DNA from: Laburnicola sp. R22_1
Taxonomy: Eukaryota > Ascomycota > Dothideomycetes > Pleosporales > Didymosphaeriaceae
Direction: 5' to 3'
Length of the DNA: 64,000 nucleotides
NCBI GenBank assembly: GCA_014281115.1
Contig: JACONQ010000015.1
Location: 248,001-312,000 of the forward strand
Shown here: positions 1-10,249 of the stretch, one piece after another
Layout: each line of letters begins with the position of its first letter
Numbering within the stretch: the first letter of the stretch is position 1
The notes under the pieces: model-generated
What the model was told of the DNA's origin: nothing
The model's input: only the letters and a program-made list of their open reading frames with translations
The model's database searches: none
Translations under genes and position numbers: made by a program

Positions 1-806
1 GAAGGGAAGGCGGGGTGTTTGTATACTGGGCTGGGCAGGGCAGGAAAGGAAACCATTGGGGTTGGGATACATACCGCTCGCGGGGTCATTGTGGGTAGCG
101 ACAGCATGGCGACAGAGGTTTGTCCGCTGGATTGTCGCACTTGACTTGAGGTTGCAAAGTTTGGATAGTGTTGTGTATGGATCAAGCTTGACCAAGGCGC
201 GTAATAGCTTCGACGCGTTTGATGTCACGTGAACAGTGGGGCGCCGGGCGGCCGGGGCTGGGGCCCTACTCAGAGCCCGGGACGACCTGGGACGACGCTG
301 CAACTTGGCCAATGATATGAATTCACGTGGTGGAATCAAAGCATTCACATGGCGGAACAAAGGCCGGGCGCTGACACTGGCGAGAACGACATCTGGACCT
401 GGAAATAAGTCAGTCGATCACGACAGATCTGTGTGCGCGCACAGGCCATGTAGGCCGCGGGCAAATGAGACCGCGCTGCTGCGAACGTGCAGGGCTGTAC
501 CATTCCCTTCGCACAGAAGCAAGGTGTGTTCCGCAAGATCAAATCAAACAAGACTTATATCATCTAACAGCCTACCCTTTATGCTTTAAGTGAAACAACC
601 GTGGACTATCACTATAATTACACCTCATCTACAAATACCTTTATCGTCTGTCATCTGCTCGCTCTGCTCGAGCTTGGACGGTGTCTGTACCTTCCGCCTC
701 CATGGTTATTCCATTATCCGACAACTTCATACAAACCACAGCCACCGCCAGCACCAACAGATCCTGCGCGCAGTCAGCCCTTCATAACGCATCTCCAACC
801 TACACC
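1..806. other. GC-balanced flank with putative promoter of the 807-1040 gene
   Basis: Base composition here is mixed, with normal CpA/TpG content, unlike the AT-rich sequence after about 1,400. Several short overlapping frames occur, none with recognisable protein character. A CACGTG box lies at about 227. The 200 bases before the ATG at 807 are pyrimidine- and CA-rich, as in many fungal 5' leaders, and an AT-rich patch lies near 600-640. I read it as intergenic DNA plus promoter and 5' leader. No RNA gene seen. Confidence 0.4.
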
Positions 807-1040
807 ATGAAGCTTCTGCTCGCGCTCATCGTCCTTGTTCCGATCACCCTCACCTCAGCACAACCCTACCAGTATCCATCGCCTAGCTTCGAAGACCTAG
901 AGAAGCCCATGCACACCACAGTTCTGATGGCGGGCGCCGCGTACAAGTTGTCCAGAGACGCCGCCACGCGAACGAAATTTCGGATAGCACCGACGGCGCG
1001 CACGAGACCCACGCAGCCGGCGGAACAGTGGGAGTTATGA
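807..1040 (+). CDS. Small predicted secreted protein (77 aa), unknown family
   Basis: The frame runs from an ATG with A at -3 to a TGA. Seen: an N-terminus MKLLLALIVLVPITLTSA with a lysine, a hydrophobic core and an Ala-X-Ala-like cleavage context before QPYQYP, so a signal peptide is likely. The mature part would be about 59 residues, Pro/Thr/Arg-rich and without cysteine. The frame is open further upstream, to an ATG at 681, but only the ATG at 807 places the hydrophobic stretch at the N-terminus. No intron is needed. I recognise no family. It is the only gene-like frame on the GC-balanced edge, right beside the AT-rich isochore, a place where many plant-pathogenic ascomycetes keep effector genes; that is context only. 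It could also be the first exon of a longer gene or a non-coding frame. Confidence 0.45.
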   Translation: MKLLLALIVLVPITLTSAQPYQYPSPSFEDLEKPMHTTVLMAGAAYKLSRDAATRTKFRIAPTARTRPTQPAEQWEL

Positions 1041-1795
1041 ACTTGGGGTGGGGCTGATCAGGAAGATGATTCCACTTCTTTTATGTTGTGGGAGTGGTGT
1101 AGAAGAGCATCGCAGGGTTTGCTGGGAGTTTTGGTGTTGATCATTTTGAATGCAGACAAGAACACTGTGAGGTGGCGAGATACCCCGGGACTATGGAGAA
1201 CGAGGTGCAAGTGGGATTGGGTTGAGCACCGCGCTATCCTCATATTTGGCTATACAAGGGTCCGCAGTAGAAGGTTTAGGAGTTGACGAGTACGGATTGC
1301 CCATCATCACATCAACCTTGGTCGTACCTAATGTAAGGTTAGTTCTGTTCTTGTCCACTGCCCAACACTCCACCAGCGCGTCGTTCGTGGGTTAATTTGT
1401 TGGGGGGCGTTTACCATAGTTGTGTGATGCGCCGTTATTAAACGTAATGCTACAACCTACCACATATTGTTGCTACAGGTACAACCTTGCTAGAAGATAG
1501 CGTAATACGTCAGCATAGTACTGCAATACCAAATCATAAAAAATGACTTGGATATAGAGAGAGCATATGTTATTTAGTAGCTAAAACTAGATTTACAGAC
1601 AAACAACTATAGATAAGTAGCTATGTTATTTGTCACTAATCTAAGGTGCGGACCCCTCGCTTACGTCATATTACCATTTTATGACTAGCGCGATTAGTAA
1701 GCGAGGTCCTAAGCGAGGCTACATATATAGCCTCTCTATATACTCACCTTATATAGGTATTACTATTATCTTATATTTAGATTCTAATTAACATA
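1041..1795. other. Boundary between GC-balanced DNA and AT-rich isochore
   Basis: No convincing gene. Composition shifts between about 1,390 and 1,560 from balanced DNA to sequence dominated by TA, TAG and TTA, the pattern expected of RIP. From there to the first transposon border at 1,796 I see only the inverted repeat listed separately. Short frames around 1,058-1,373 on both strands look like chance frames. Confidence 0.5.
1649..1719. repeat. Short inverted repeat around CTCGCTTAC/GTAAGCGAG
   Basis: CTCGCTTAC at about 1,656-1,664 is matched by GTAAGCGAG at about 1,697-1,705, and a second AAGCGAGG follows at about 1,711. It resembles the iterated half-sites in the termini of the pogo-like elements nearby, so it may be the remnant of a very short non-autonomous element. 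No coding content. Confidence 0.35.
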
Positions 1796-1850
1796 GTTTA
1801 CTAGCGAGTAACCCACACTAGTAAGCGCGTCACCTTTACTAAGATCCCAC
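1796..1850 (+). repeat. Left terminal inverted repeat of pogo A
   Basis: Starts GTTTACTAGCGAGTAAC after a TA target site. Contains two ACTAG-type half-sites (ACTAGCGAGTAA, then ACTAGTAAGCG), followed by the inner block CCTTTACTAAGATCCCAC. Confidence 0.85.
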
Positions 1851-1949
1851 CAAACTATTTTATTTATTATTAGACTACGTTATAATACTACTTAAAAATA
1901 TATACTAAGTTAATATATCTAATTTAGATTCTTTCTCTTTAACTCCTTG

Positions 1950-3557
1950 GCAGGTTTGTGCATTATATCTAGGTTACCTATAGATATTATAACGCTATTA
2001 AGTTAATAGCCCTATTATAGCGCGACTAGTACCTAATAACTATTTACTTTTTTTCTATCTACTAGCATTCTTAGAAGTGGCTAGCTAAGATTCCTCTACT
2101 ACTGTAAGTAATCTCTAATACTAGATATACCTCTTTTTACGCGATTTTCGCCTTATAGTCTCCTTAATTATCTTACAAAGGCCTATAATTTTATCTAACA
2201 CTAGTACCTAACTATGTATTGCACTTAGAGCGCCTTTTTTAAGCTTCTTAAGCATGTGCATAATTAAAGTTAGTGATAAATTAAAGTAATCTCTAATTCT
2301 CTTACGAACTAGTGTTAATTGCGTCTTAAATTCGCGTAGGTTACTTAGTATTTTAGACTCCTAGGTAGTAGGCTCTTTAATAGGCAGACTAGGTGTATAG
2401 ATACGAATATTAAGATGCTACAACACCTCCTCTAGATTTAATAGGACTAGCCCAGCACCGTAAAAGTCACTCTTAATTGTCTCTGTAGAGAAAACCTTTA
2501 AAAACGCGGTTTTAAAGGCTAGGAGGAACTTAATCTTTATAATGTGGGTTATTAGCTAATACGCTAAGCCTAAGATCTCAGCACTATATACCTTCTTTAG
2601 TGGGGAGAAACAGCCCATATCTAATAGCTATAGTAGGTATAATAAATATAGCGGTATATAGAGAGTAATAATCTTATATTCCTTATAGTAATCCTAGAAC
2701 TTAATTAAGTTATGGCTCTTATAGCTATTAATAACTAGTAGCTAATAGGTTCCTTTAGCGCGTTCCTTTATATACGTGTTAAAGTGTTTTAACCACGCGA
2801 TACTAAGCTTATTATTTGTCTAGCTATTCTTACTAACAGCGATTACCTAATCGCTAGGAATTAACGCGTCTTTGTACTAGGTAGAGATATAATGCTTACT
2901 AGCGTAGATAATAAAGGAAGGGATTGCCTATCTAGTAGCGCAGATACCCTAGATTACTATAATCTACTAGCGGTCGTCTGGCTATATTAATTTAGGTTTC
3001 GCACGCCTCTCTAATGCTATAACCACAAGCTAAGACTCTATAACCCCTATTAGAAAGCCTAATTTATTAAAGTTATAGGTGTCCTTATCTATAATGCCGT
3101 ACTTAACTTTAATGCCCTTTATAAGCTTAAACCACGCGTTTATAACCTTAGGATCTTTCTATTATACTCTCTAGTTATTATATAACTAAGACTAACGCGT
3201 TTTAACTTTATGTCTGCGCTTAATAAACCTATCTGTCTAGTTAATACTAATAGGTGGCTTTCCTCTCTATAAACGTAGTAAATCAGCCATTATGCGTATT
3301 ATAAGCTTTGTAGAAGGGAATCCACGCGTGTCTAGCTTAATTATACAATTAATAAGCGCCTGCTTCTTAAGAAGAGTAAAATTCTTTAATTTAGGTGGGT
3401 TATCGCATCGTGCAGTTATTTCGTTGCGTCTTTAATTAAGCATTCTGCGATTAACATTATATAGCCCTGCTGCTGCTCGCTTTATAAGATTTAGATCTTG
3501 TTTAATAGCTCTAATAGTAATAAGTAACCGAGCTTTATTAGATGGCTTAGAAGACAT
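1950..3557 (-). pseudogene. Broken pogo/Fot1-type transposase (DDE_1 family) of element A
   Basis: Reading starts on the minus strand at the ATG ending at 3557 (MSSKPSNKARLL...). An N-terminal helix-turn-helix with a LYNVNRR-like motif matches the Psq/CENP-B type DNA-binding region. Further on, a block reading TYNFNKLGFLIGV (about 3,095-3,045) corresponds to the first catalytic Asp block (normally NFDETGF), and one reading VINSYKSH (about 2,730) to the second (normally LDGHGSH). In both, Asp has become Asn, as G-to-A change would give. Many in-frame TAG/TAA codons. It cannot encode an active enzyme. The left border is approximate. Confidence 0.75.
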
Positions 3558-3594
3558 AGTAGGTGATTGTATTATAATAGTATTGTTAGTAATA

Positions 3595-3649
3595 GTGGGG
3601 TCTTGGCAAAGGTGGTGCGCTTACTAGTGTGAGTTACTCGCTAGTAAAC
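3595..3649 (-). repeat. Right terminal inverted repeat of pogo A
   Basis: Near-perfect reverse complement of 1796-1850. The inner block GTGGGGTCTTGGCAAAGG is less mutated here than on the left. Followed by TA at 3650-3651. Confidence 0.85.
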
Positions 3650-3666
3650 TACGTTATTAGTTATCT

Positions 3667-5320
3667 TAATATATTCTATTAGTAGCCCGAATAAATTAGT
3701 CCGCCGAATAGTTTTTACTAAGACTATAACACTTTACTATAAATTATAATATCTTAATAATATAACGCGTTATTATCTAATTAAGAAGGCAGAATTAAGC
3801 TTGCCCTTTACGCCTATTAGAATAAGTAAATTTTAAGCCTATAATACGCTACTGTAGTATATAATATCCTAAAGTCTATACTAAGTAATTAAATTAATAG
3901 AATTACTACCTAAGTAAATATATAATTAGGTATAGTAAAGCTTACTATAACTAAAGAGTAGACGCTTATATAGTATATTCTTAACCTAGATTTGTAAGAG
4001 TTTGCACCCTAGCTAGGTAAGGTAGAAGATATAGCTAATAAACTACTAGCTGCGTAGTATAGAGACTCTATAGGATAATACTAGGCTTAGCGCTTTGTAA
4101 AGCGCGTACCTAAACTTAAAATAGGTTTTAATTAAGCGAAGGACTAATAGAGGATATAATAGGAAGATCTAAAGGTTATAAATACATAGTTTTAGCTAGT
4201 AAAGAATACAAAAGCTAAGTATAGAGTATAGGATAAAAATATCTATAACTTTAATACGATAGGCTTCTAGATAGATGTTATTAGCTTAATAAAGATTGTA
4301 ACTAGTTTAGAAAAATATTCTTAACCTACACTTATTTAGCTAGGCAACTATAAGTAGGTTATAGTAATTTAGAGTATTTGCGCTACTAGGTATACTACCC
4401 CACCCTTTATTATCTATAAAGGGCAAGTCTATATCTTAGCGTGGTATAAAGAGACTAGTATTCTCTATAATTAGAAGCTCTTAGTCTCTAAGACTAGCTA
4501 GACTAACAGCGAGCTTAGAGTTACGTAGTTAAAGCACTTTAACGCGTATATAAGGCCGCGCATAGTAGAATTATAAAGATTACTTATTCTAAATAGCTAT
4601 AAGAGCTACTACTTCTAGAATTTTAAGAATTATTATCTAGAATAAAAGATTCTAATACTCTATATACTAGCGTACTTATCTTATATTCTCTAGCTACTTA
4701 ATATAGTCTATTTCGCGCTACTAAAGCTAAAGTACTTCTAGCGTGTGTAGGACTTAGCGCGCTAACGCGTCTTTTATATTAATAAAGAGAGCTTTCTACT
4801 AGCCTTTTATAACGCGTTTTTTAATATATTTATACTAGAAAACTATAAGAAAGCCTTTAAGGCCTCTAGACTTATTCCTTTAGATGTGTTAATAGTAGTA
4901 GATTGCCTTAATATGTGTATTTACACTCTACCTTAGGGTATCCTACTAGATATACTATAGCAAGCTAGGACCTTAAGTAATATTCTTAAGTTTAGATCCT
5001 AGTTAAAGCTTATACGCAACTCTTTTATTTAGTCTCTATCTAATACTAAATTAAGCTACTTATAGCTTATAAAAGGTGCTAAACTTATACTCTACTATAG
5101 TGTACTTTAAAAGACCTATATTAAGAAACTTAAGAAGCAAATTAAGGTTCTAATAAAGTAGAAAACGCGTAAAAGAAAGCGTATTTAGAAAGGTAGAACG
5201 CTAGACTTTGCTTAGGGAGTAGATTTAAAAGTAGAAAGCCCTTCTATTAGGGTAAAATTATTAAAAAGGGCGCAAGGTAGTAGTAAGAGAGAGGCAGGTC
5301 CCTTAATATAATATTGCTAT
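3667..5320 (+). mobile_element. Pogo-like DNA transposon B, left part (split by gypsy element G2)
   Basis: Left terminus around 3,667-3,716 (TAATATATTCTATTAGTAGC onward) is repeated inverted at about 21,087-21,136. The coding part runs on the plus strand up to the GCTAT at 5316-5320, which is duplicated at 20567-20571 on the far side of G2. The element was therefore whole before G2 inserted. Removing G2 gives about 2.2 kb. The exact tip and TA duplication are unclear because both flanks share AT-rich bases. Confidence 0.7.
3787..5320 (+). pseudogene. Broken pogo-type transposase of element B
   Basis: The plus-strand frame shows the order expected for Fot1/pogo transposases: a helix-turn-helix region with a YNIL-like remnant (about 3,790-3,900), a block reading YILNLDL..EFAP..GKVEDIANKLLAA (about 3,965-4,060), IYNFNTIGF (about 4,250), LLILNSYKS (about 4,575-4,605) and a third block near 4,690 reading LLNIVYFALLK. 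All three catalytic Asp positions read Asn, consistent with G-to-A. Frequent stops. The C-terminal end was separated by G2 and continues at 20,572. Confidence 0.7.
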
Positions 5321-5513
5321 TATAAGAATTCGGGCCCGCGATAGTTAGGATAAAAGTAAGTTAATTCCTAGTATATAAAATACTGCTATACTAAGTAGGT
5401 AGGTAGAAGGGCAACACCTTATGGGTGCTGCCGCGCTAGTGGCCGAATTGGGCCTAGCGCCAAATTAACGTTATTCTGGGTTTCGAGCCAGATGCCGCTA
5501 TAAATCCATAATA
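5321..5513 (-). repeat. 3' LTR of G2
   Basis: 193 bp, aligned along its length with 20374-20566, differing mainly by C/T and G/A. It contains the internal ATACTGCTAT segment used for the proposed self-priming. Confidence 0.87.
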
Positions 5514-5523
5514 CTACCCCCTT
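5514..5523 (-). other. Polypurine tract of G2
   Basis: On the minus strand the ten bases next to the 3' LTR read AAGGGGGTAG, a purine run in the place where plus-strand DNA priming starts in LTR retrotransposons. Confidence 0.6.
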
Positions 5524-5859
5524 CTCTATAGCCTTAAGCTCTAGTAAGGCTTGTGTCTATTATATAATCTAACTATCTCACACTATTGCAGTATATCCTA
5601 AACTATCGCACGCTATTACGCGTTATTATAGACTATTTCTAACTAGTTAGGGACTATTACGGCTAGTAATAGTGCTATTATAATGTGCCTAGCAGCGTTA
5701 CTAAGTTTAATAGATTGTTTTAACTAATGCTGTAGAGGCAACCTTCTCTAATAGGGTACTTTACTAAGATAAACAACTTAGTTACTTATAATATAGTAGA
5801 GCGTTTCTATTACACCTATATAATAATATATATAGCATTAATCTTATGTATTAGCACTT

Positions 5860-8800
5860 CTTATTAGGCCGCTAGGTCTCTAAACTTAATATATTTAGTA
5901 GATTTATATGGGTTATTGCTGTAAAACTAATTTACTGCCTCTAGGACATTAATAAGAAGTATTTATAGTTTCTATAATAGGTTATTAGGACCCTTAGAAT
6001 AGTTTTTCTACTTAACTAGGTACTAAAGTAAACCTTTCTTATTGCGGCAGTATAGGTCTTAGAGATCACTATTAATATAACAGTTTAGTATGGCTTTAAT
6101 TGTGTAATCTAAGGTATTATCTATGTTAATATTAATAGGGCCCTTAGGTTCTAATCGCTATCTAGGTAGCGCATTGCTAGGTTATTTGTATAATAACTAT
6201 AGATAAAATATATTATATACGCGTCTTATTTTTAGCGATAGGTCTATTTTATATATAGAGTTATTAATAACGCGTGTAATAGTAAATAGTCTACGGTATT
6301 TTATATCTAATAATTTGCTAGGACGCGTTATCTTAATAAACTTTATATCTAATATAACTTTGTTACTAACGCGTAACTTAGAAGTAGGCATATAGTTCTT
6401 ATTTGTATATTCTGTCTACTTTACTTATGCTTAGGCTATGTTGTCTTAATAGAACTATTAAAGATTCTTTAACTTAGTAACAAACTTATTAGCGTGTCGC
6501 TAGTTGGCTTAGGCAAAGACAGACAGTAACGTTATTAATTCAATCGGTTCGTGGATTAAGAATTGCAATAGATAGCCCTTAGTTGCCATAAATAGGACGA
6601 CGCTAGTAGAGTTACTAATCTAATTATTTGCGATAAACTTAGCCATTAGTAGAAATAGTATCTAATTATTCTATTAATAATTCACATAAGCTTGTAGGTA
6701 CTATTTTACCTAGGTATTAATAATCTTAGTCTGGCTGTTAGTCTCTAGATAATGGAAAGTTAATACCTTGGGCTGGGTACCTAATTGTTAGCACAGGCGA
6801 CGCTAGAAATATAAGACAAACTAAGCGCCACAATTACTAATAATTTGTGTAGGGTATTTCTCCTTGCGCTATACGTACTTAACAAATATATAGACTCGTA
6901 TTATAACTTTAAGATTAGTAATAGAAATAAACTTCTTCTTCTTAGATAGGCAATTAACTGTAATAAGTATACTAGTGTAGGTGCAGCTATAATCTTTATA
7001 GACTAATAGTTTAGTAATATAATTAATTAATATACTCTTTTAGTATTAATCTAGAATTAGTAATGGGCAGAGAAGTCTATACTTATCTTCTTTATTAACC
7101 TTAGAGCAATAGTATATTAAATAATTGCGTATATACTGTGCAATATCCATTATTATACAAGACTAGTAAAACTAACAACTTAGGTTATAGTATATAGCGT
7201 GCTTACTAGGGTGGCCTACGCATAACTTATTATAAGAGTCTTTAATAATTATAGTGCGTAGAGGTCTATTATCTAGTACGTATATCTTATCCTTCACGTA
7301 TAACAAGTCGTCTTATAGTTAGTAGTCTCTAAGCTTAATTCGCAGTTTCTTATTATATATAAGCGATAATGGAATGCGATATTATCCCTTAAGTTTCGCT
7401 TTTATAATGGTTTGTAGGTTCTTATTAGCGGGGTACGCATTCTTAATCCTAGTAATAAGGTCTTTCTCTAAATCTTTATTATTAGTAGAAGGATTAATTC
7501 TTATCTTCTCCTCTACCTTGGGCGACTACACTTATAAAGGTGCTAAGAAGAATAACACTAGCAATTCTTCTATAGACTTCTTACTAATATAATTCTTTTT
7601 ACTAATTAAGTATATTATAAGGGCCAGGTTTGCAATAGTGTCTATAAGTTTATTAGTAAGAACCTAAGCTATATAGACTATATATTATAATATATTCTTA
7701 TAAGTATAATATAAAGTGTAGGCACAGCTAGTGTGCGCGTTACTATTACAGCTATTACTATCTTTAGGACTATAATAGGCTTAGTAGCCGCTAGCACGAG
7801 CTTCTAGCGTAATATAATGCGGCTTAAGGATTGTTTAGACTTAGTGTTAACGTCGTTTATTATTTGCGCCCTTAGAGAGATCGCTAGGACGCCTAGTTAA
7901 AGCGTCTGGCTTAGTGCCTTAGTTACCTAGTCTGTATCTAATAAGGAAGTTAAACTCTAAGAGGAATTTAGCCTATTATACTTATTAGCAATTTAGTCTC
8001 TTATTAGTTATAAAGTAGCGCAACGCTAAGTAGTCTAATATAATGTTAATAGGCGATTTTGTGCCTAATAGCTTAAAACGCCATTTCTTAAATGCGCGCA
8101 TAATTGCGAGCAACTCCTTAATATAAATCTTATAGTTGCACTTAGCTAGATTTATCTTATATAATAGAAAGATAATAGGTTTTAATACGCTATTATACAT
8201 TTATAATAAGACTATAGTAGTAACAAAGTTAGACGCGTCTATTTCTAACTAGGTCTCTAAGTTAGTATTAAAGTGGGCGAGTATAGGTACGCGTGTAAAG
8301 GCTTATTTGAGTCGTTTAAAAGCTTAGGCGGCTGCGAAGTTAGCTACTAATAGAAATACTTTAGTCTAGGTATCCAATTTCTTAGTTAGCTCTATAAGTA
8401 GTCGTGCGAGCTGGCTAAATCCTAGAATAAATCAGTAATAGAAGTTTGCGAATCCCAGAAAGGCCTATATATTTTTAACGCTGCGCGGTAGTTGCTATCC
8501 TTATATTATACTAATCTTGACAGGGTCCATCTTAATACTATCTGTAGTTAGGATAAGTCCTAAGTACTTAACGCGTTTAATCTTAAATTGTGACTTATAG
8601 ATATCTAAGAACAGTCTAGCGTTAATAAGCTTCTTAACTACTATCTAGATATATATCTTATGCTTATCCTTATTGTTAGAATAGATAAGTACGTTGTCTA
8701 GGTACGCGGTACAGAAGTTATCTAGATATTCTCTTAGAACGTTATTAATATAAGATTAAAAGGTTCCTAGGGCATTACATAATCTAAATGGCATAACTAG

Positions 8801-10020
8801 GTACTTATAAAGGCGATAGCGAGTTAAGAAAGTCATTTTTTCCTTATTACTCTTCTTAACTTATATAGTGTTAAAAGCGGCTATTACATTAACAATACTT
8901 ATAATTTGTACTTTTATTAGTTATGCTATAGTCTTCTTAATTAAGGATGGAGCATTCTAGTTTTTCTTTATTACCTCGTTTAAGGCGTGGTAATTAACGC
9001 AAATCCGCAGTCCCCTTCTAAGTTTCTTAATATATAGTATGGGCGCGGCATAAAATAAGCTACTTAGGCGAATAAAATCTTTGCCTAATATCTTATTAAT
9101 ATATACCTTCACTACTTTACATTCCTTGCGGGTTAACCTATATATTTTAGAATATAATACTATAGCCTCTAGATTTAGATTAATGGCATGGTCCACTCTA
9201 GGTTAACGTGGGGATAGTTTATTAGCTTCCTTAGAATCGAATCTATAAGTTAGGTTAACTAGAAATAGTAGTAATAGCTCGATAATTTCTTCTCTAGTAG
9301 TTGCGGACTTTTTTAGTTTCCTTATATACTTTTTAAAGTTAGTATCTAATATCACATAGTGCTAAGCAGCGCAGAGATTAGTAATAATATATTTCTGTAG
9401 ACTTTTCTTATCTAATTCTTCCCCACTAGGATCTAATAATTCTAGTTATTCCTAGTGGTGTGGCTTAATAAAAATAACGAAGTTTGGATCCCTAGCGATT
9501 ATTATTGCGGCTGCACGGCCTAAAATAACATTAATTTCATTCTTTGCTATCTTCTTACGCGTCGTACTATTTAGTAGTTTATTATTATAAATCTTTTTAG
9601 GCAACGCGCTGTCTAAATAGTTTACTAGGCAATATGGTAATTTAAAGCTTAATAAATAGGTTTTTCTAAAAGAGGGGATTAGTAAAGAGTAGTCTATCTA
9701 ATTTATCCCTAATAATACGTTAAACTTACTAATCTTAGTAATATAGTATAGCACTAGGCTAGTATAAAATCTATGCTTAATTGTAATTTCTACCGCGGTA
9801 TAGAGCTTAGTATAAGGATTGCTATTAGCCAAAGCTAGGCTAACTAGTTGTTCTAAAGCAATTTCTTTAAGCTAGTGTTATTTAACGACTTGTTAATAAA
9901 TAAAATAGGTAGTGGCTTCTATATCTACTAAGCTAAGTGCGCGGAGCTATTTTTAGGCCAGAGAAAGCTTAATATAACAGTTAAATTCTAGTTAATAGAT
10001 GGCGTTCAGCATAGGAGACG
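5860..10020 (-). pseudogene. Broken Pol of G2: protease, RT, RNase H, integrase, chromodomain
   Basis: Read from high to low coordinates. Protease remnant LVDIEATTYFI at about 9,980. RT around 9,196-8,440, including GLRICVNYHALNEV and FIRLSSLFYAAPILYIKK. RNase H around 8,330-7,880, with YIKELLAIMRAFKKWR and the DHK block changed to DYL. Integrase around 7,345-6,480 with GHPSKHA, NYLIYYCSK (the HHCC region, partly lost) and CLSKKKKF, almost word for word as in G1. A GPY/F-type region at 6391-6197. A chromodomain remnant at about 6,130-5,860 ending in a FYSNNPYKST stretch. TAG/TAA stops occur throughout, so it is inactive. Borders are approximate. Confidence 0.83.
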
Positions 10021-10249
10021 TATCTAACACAATAGTAAATATGGCGTGCATAACTATAGGCTTATTAAGGCTATTATACTTAGGAGCGGCTTCTAGGCGC
10101 TAGATAGTCTACTAGATTTCTTATTAAGTTTTACGCTATTATTGCTCCTAATTATAGTTTAGTTTAGGAGCCTCTTATTTCCTAACTTATCCTTGTTAGT
10201 AGTTAATTTATATTAGAATTTGTCGCTATTCTTATCTTTCGTGTCCTCT

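Larger units (their letters stand above)
1796..3649 (-). mobile_element. Pogo/Fot1-like DNA transposon A, RIP-degraded, complete ends
   Basis: The 1,854-bp unit is bounded by 55-bp terminal inverted repeats and flanked by TA on both sides (1794-1795 and 3650-3651), the target duplication of Tc1/mariner-pogo transposons. Outer tips are GTTTACTAGCGAG and its complement. The minus strand carries a broken pogo-type transposase. The ends are well conserved while the coding part is full of TAG/TAA, so it was mutated rather than truncated. Confidence 0.85.

Noticed and set aside
236..589. 117-codon frame in the GC-balanced flank
   Set aside because: Low-complexity Arg/Ala composition, overlapping frames on both strands and no motif; it sits where the promoter of the 807-1040 gene should be.
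7374..7592. 72-codon plus-strand frame
   Set aside because: Antisense to the G2 integrase region, which reads as a recognisable integrase on the minus strand.
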